Below the pieces are notes generated by a model, which had not been told where the DNA came from, ran no database searches, and worked only from the letters and a program-made list of their open reading frames with translations. This document shows positions 7,201 through 9,342 of a stretch of DNA of 9,342 nucleotides, in pieces. This DNA comes from a bacterium (GTDB lineage Bacteria > Lindowbacteria > 2-12-FULL-62-27). Both the position numbers and the translations under genes were made by a program. Position 1 is the stretch's first letter. The number at the start of each line of letters is the position of its first letter. Location: contig JACQOF010000021.1 in assembly GCA_016202645.1 (NCBI GenBank), forward strand, positions 1 through 9,342. Direction: 5' to 3'.

Positions 7201-8881
7201 GAACGTACCACCTGAGCCGTTCAACTACGCCCAGAGGGTCGGTCGTGCAGGACGGCGCCCCGCTCGTCCTGGCTTCGCGGTGACCTACTGTCGCCGCAGG
7301 CCCCACGACCTTGCGCACTTCCAGGACCCACGAGAACTGCTGGCAGGACGGACCACGCCGCCGGTACTTCGGGTCACGAACGAGAAAATCGTGCTGCGGC
7401 ACATCGCGGCGGTTGTCCTGTCCGAGTTCTTTCGGGCGCTCGGGAATCGCCAGCGCTTCGAAACCGTGGGAAGCTTTCTGGAAGACATGAGGCGGCCGCA
7501 CGCCGTGAGCGATGTCACACGTTTCGTCCAAGAGCACCGCAGCGATCTCGAAGCTCGGCTGTGCGGCGTAGTTCCGCCGGAGCTCCATCGCCACCTCGGC
7601 CTCCGTGACGGGAATTGGGTACAAGCCATCATGGATGCACAAGGGCGCCTGGCGGGCGCGGAAAGCGAGGTTTCCAGCGACTACGCGAAGGTTGAGGACT
7701 TCGAGGAGCAGGCTCGGAACGAAAGACGCTACCAGGACGCCGATTGGGCGCGACGTCGCGCCGAGACGATCAAGGGAGAGGACGTGATCTCGTTCCTCTC
7801 CCGCAAGGCTGTGATCCCGAAGTATGGCTTCCCAGTGGATGTGGTCGAACTGGATCTACAGCGCTCGCGGACGAACATAAGCCAGGAGAGCAGCGAGGTC
7901 TCTCTGCAGCGGGATTTGTCCATCGCCGTTGCCGAGTTCGCACCGGGGTGCAAGCTCGTCGCCAACAAGAAGCTTTGGACCTCCTACGGCCTGAAGAGGG
8001 TTGCCGAGCGGGAGTGGGGCTGGCGCGAGTACCTGAAATGCACTCGTCACGGAACTTTCGTCAGTTGGAAACGCGAGGATTCGGTGCCCCAACAACCCTG
8101 CTGCGACCAGGCGCGCCGCAGTGTGTACGTAGATCCGATCTTCGGCTTCGTCGCCGAACGAAAGGCGCCCGAGGATCCGAGCTACCGGCCCGGCCGCGTG
8201 TACACCACCCGCCCCTACTTTCTGGGACCTGGCGGGATGGAGCCGGAGACGATCGACATGGCGGGCATCGCGAGCGTGCGGAAGGCATCCCCCGGGAGGC
8301 TCGTCGTCCTATGCGAGGGGCGAAAGGGCCAGGGCTTCCTCATTTGTCCGACGTGCGGTGCCGGCATGCAAGAGCAAGCAAGAGGACACAAGACCCCTCT
8401 GGGACGCCCCTGCAACGGTACGCCTGAGCGCGTGGCACTCGGCCACGAGTTCGTGACGGATGTGCTCCGGGTTCGCTTGCACCACCGGTCGGGGCTCACC
8501 GGTGTGCCCGACGGTCTGCTCTGGTTTGGCTACTCGCTCGCCTATTCGCTGCTCCACGGCGCGCATGTGGTCCTGGAAATCCCACTTCAGGACCTGAGCG
8601 TGACCGTCCGCTCCACTGAGGGCGACGAGATCCCAGAGATCATCCTCTACGACGACGTGCCCGGAGGAGCTGGCCTGGTGGCCAGACTCGAGGATCAGGC
8701 CATGTTTCGCCTTTGTCTGGAGCGTGCCCGTGACCGGATCGATGGCTCTTGCGGATGCGCCCAGGACGCAAGCTGCTATGGCTGCCTGCGAAGCTACGCG
8801 AATCAGTTTGCCCATCCGCGGCTCCGCAGAGGGCCCGTGCACATGTACCTCAACGAGGTCCTCGCTCGGTGGAACGCATGA
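4202..8881 (+). CDS. DEAH-box helicase with C-terminal DUF1998/MrfA-type zinc-binding region (DruE-like)
   Basis: This 1559-residue SF2 helicase is complete. Motif I is ATGTGSGKTE (114-123), motif II is DEAH (261-264) and motif III is TSAT (299-302). The second RecA lobe has FVDGRQ (641-646), STTFELGVD (982-990) and QRVGRAGR (1011-1018). Several cysteine clusters are inserted: C503/C506, C556/C559 with C574/H576, C598/C601, C899/C902/C914/C919, C1280/C1300/C1301 and C1382/C1385. The C-terminus carries YDDVPGGAGL (1483-1492), then C1517-x-C1519, C1525-x2-C1528 and YANQ (1532-1535), the hallmark of DUF1998. It ends there, with no PLD nuclease domain. Helicases of this type translocate on nucleic acid in defence systems (Druantia DruE, DISARM, Dpd) and in MrfA DNA repair. 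The size and the large upstream partner favour a Druantia-III-like role; a repair helicase is less likely given the length. GC-rich codons run throughout, and I see no frameshift. Confidence 0.93.
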   Translation: MMSDPTARTGPLQMTREIHERYHGYLKTSFYFRDPELRRSFENALDRGQLVKGPFLESTPVYRRKTPTKKLLTELLGGNVDVGFAASLDPDRMLYVHQERAIRCLAEGRNVVVATGTGSGKTEAYLIPILLALYRESLAGERTPGVRALILYPMNALANDQRRRLGELAKRLEENGSRFSFTFGRYTGETPKHQRDPRRNPRQHLEDRNPGELVLRSEMWTRPPDILLTNYSMLEYLLLRPDDSPLFDDGRGASWRFCVLDEAHLYRGTKGMEMAMLLRRLKQRLRDGGLNRNLQCVATSATLGSGEENRAGLARFAQDLLGEPFTEAEVILEEIAKVSSQGSVRLSADNYAAISRTMDSDPSEAETKLRDLASQQAIPLSRGSNLQERLQCLLTADVRVSRLRELLSTPQDVQEAANSLFGELPDNDRVEALKHFLHLVTSTQDSDSGTPLLSLRYHLFLRALEGAFVSCWPAKRVELSRGQSGETSGQEGPRGSWFEVALCRECGQHYFVGRRDNGYLREALRDYGNDEFTVSFFRPIDGEENGNEARNRSRLCAVCGAISRPSERPADPACGHDSVIDVVEEPLREAAEDQVRTCGACGYRGPDPIREIVHGNDGPNAVVATALHRSLPKDRRKILGFVDGRQEAAFFAWYLERSYESILGRNLLLACARALSEEGYKEVSLGTLATRLMKELRKHEVIPASADDLKALRDAWKLVFREFVTDEPRISLEGVGLVRWFPILPSDLRTPDSLSKPPWSLEDTEARDLFRWLLDSIRTDFAVELRADRGVNLSWDDLGLNASQSRVEIGGGRNVKAWDGPRTRRVGFLTRVLATCEGAPASAQEKVEAAQQVLREMWEAFKGAGGEQRLLIQVADARRADPAWWRLRIVESVERLYRCETCGRYQTLSVRAVCARHACPGTLSLVSAADQILASNHYRFVYQQALPARLRAEEHTAQIEREKARTFQEDFEKGRIHFLSCSTTFELGVDLGDLDAIFLRNVPPEPFNYAQRVGRAGRRPARPGFAVTYCRRRPHDLAHFQDPRELLAGRTTPPVLRVTNEKIVLRHIAAVVLSEFFRALGNRQRFETVGSFLEDMRRPHAVSDVTRFVQEHRSDLEARLCGVVPPELHRHLGLRDGNWVQAIMDAQGRLAGAESEVSSDYAKVEDFEEQARNERRYQDADWARRRAETIKGEDVISFLSRKAVIPKYGFPVDVVELDLQRSRTNISQESSEVSLQRDLSIAVAEFAPGCKLVANKKLWTSYGLKRVAEREWGWREYLKCTRHGTFVSWKREDSVPQQPCCDQARRSVYVDPIFGFVAERKAPEDPSYRPGRVYTTRPYFLGPGGMEPETIDMAGIASVRKASPGRLVVLCEGRKGQGFLICPTCGAGMQEQARGHKTPLGRPCNGTPERVALGHEFVTDVLRVRLHHRSGLTGVPDGLLWFGYSLAYSLLHGAHVVLEIPLQDLSVTVRSTEGDEIPEIILYDDVPGGAGLVARLEDQAMFRLCLERARDRIDGSCGCAQDASCYGCLRSYANQFAHPRLRRGPVHMYLNEVLARWNA

Positions 8882-9059
8882 GGAGCTCTCTTGGTGATCG
8901 AGAGGGGTGAGTGCTTCAGGGGGTAGTATGGAGGGGGCGTAGGGCACTTATGAAACATATTTCCGAGGTTCCCGCACGCAGTGGGATCAGAGAAGGGAGC
9001 GCTGGCCCGCTCCGAACAAGTGCGAAAATTGTGCTACCGGGTAGTCCCCTTCTACTGGC
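8882..9059. other. Non-coding DNA between the helicase and the right repeat
   Basis: No gene is supportable. A 50-codon frame from ATG 8950 runs into the repeat and stops at TGA 9100-9102, but it has no recognisable content. GGAGCG (8996-9001) pairs with CGCTCC (9008-9013) around a 6-nt loop without a T-run. CTACCGGGTAG and a following CTAC (within about 9033-9056) can form alternative small stems. A clear intrinsic terminator for the operon is not visible. Confidence 0.55.
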
Positions 9060-9226
9060 GATCCGGCCCAACTCGGTGTCCCGGGCCACCGTCCGGGGCT
9101 GAGCGTCTCGCGCCGAGCGAATCCGGCTGCTCCCAAGGTGACGAGGGTGGCAACCCAGTACGGTACACCCCGCGGCAGGGGGAGGCCAGGAATTGGAACC
9201 ATGCCCTCGCAGAATCAAGAGGTTAG
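9060..9226 (+). repeat. 167-bp direct repeat, right copy
   Basis: This is the second copy of the segment at 811-977, offset by 8249 bp, same orientation, 13 substitutions and no indels. It begins 178 bp after the helicase stop. GCCCAAC is kept at 9066-9072. The other box reads GTTAGCC at 9222-9228, one base off the GTTRRRY consensus. Similarity to the left copy stops at 9226, inside that box. The CCCAG/CTGGG stem of the left copy is weakened here to CCCCG/CAGGG. Both strands are open through the repeat in some frames, but the substitutions are not biased to third positions, so it is not a conserved coding segment. Confidence 0.95.
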
Positions 9227-9342
9227 CCTGACTTTCGCTACTGGAGGCTGTTTGTCGGCGTAACTCGTTGATATTCCGGTGGGCCCCCTCCAAAGGTCTG
9301 CCCTACATTTGCACGGCTCTTCTTGCCGTGATCCGGGGCGGC
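9227..9342. other. Short distal flank, no called gene
   Basis: Sequence unrelated to the DNA after the left repeat. On the minus strand a frame is open from the window edge (9342) to a stop at 9238-9240, encoding about 34 residues that end in PTNSLQ. This could be the tail of a convergent gene or chance; I do not recognise it and do not call it. Confidence 0.4.

Noticed and set aside
8950-9102. 50-codon frame from ATG 8950 ending inside the right repeat, with a similar final segment in frame at the left repeat
   Set aside because: The shared residues come from the repeat itself, the upstream parts differ, the left frame has no start, and there is no well-placed ribosome binding site.

Overview
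The window is 9.3 kb of high-GC bacterial DNA, and all three confident genes lie on the + strand. Nothing in it fixes the taxon. The GC-rich third positions, the long non-coding flanks and the decayed gene pieces suggest an accessory or genomic-island region of a high-GC bacterium.

Layout: positions 1-810 hold no intact gene. They contain a possible C-terminal tail of a protein (3-74), a decayed fragment resembling a PemK/MazF-family toxin (413-529) and several GC-rich hairpins. A 167-bp repeat follows (811-977). Next come a small NYN-domain (PIN-like) nuclease gene (1059-1580), a large gene of unknown function (1746-4205) and a 1559-residue DEAH-box helicase with a C-terminal DUF1998/MrfA-type zinc-binding region (4202-8881). 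The last two genes overlap by four bases and are surely one translational unit. After 178 bp of non-coding DNA the 167-bp repeat recurs in the same orientation (9060-9226, 154/167 identical, no gaps). The remaining 116 bp hold no called gene.

Interpretation: a large partner protein followed by a giant DUF1998 helicase is the gene order of two-gene antiviral systems such as type III Druantia (DruH-DruE). It is also broadly like other DUF1998-helicase defence systems (DISARM, Dpd, MrfAB). I infer that 1746-8881 is a Druantia-III-like or related undescribed defence operon, with the NYN nuclease as a possible added effector. The three genes sit exactly between two direct repeats. The outer edges of the repeats resemble the RYYYAAC and GTTRRRY core boxes of integron attC sites and point the right way for a cassette. 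The most interesting hypothesis is therefore that the whole 8.25-kb unit is, or was, a mobile cassette-like defence module. No recombinase is visible in the window, and the repeat is longer and less palindromic than a normal attC, so this stays unproven.
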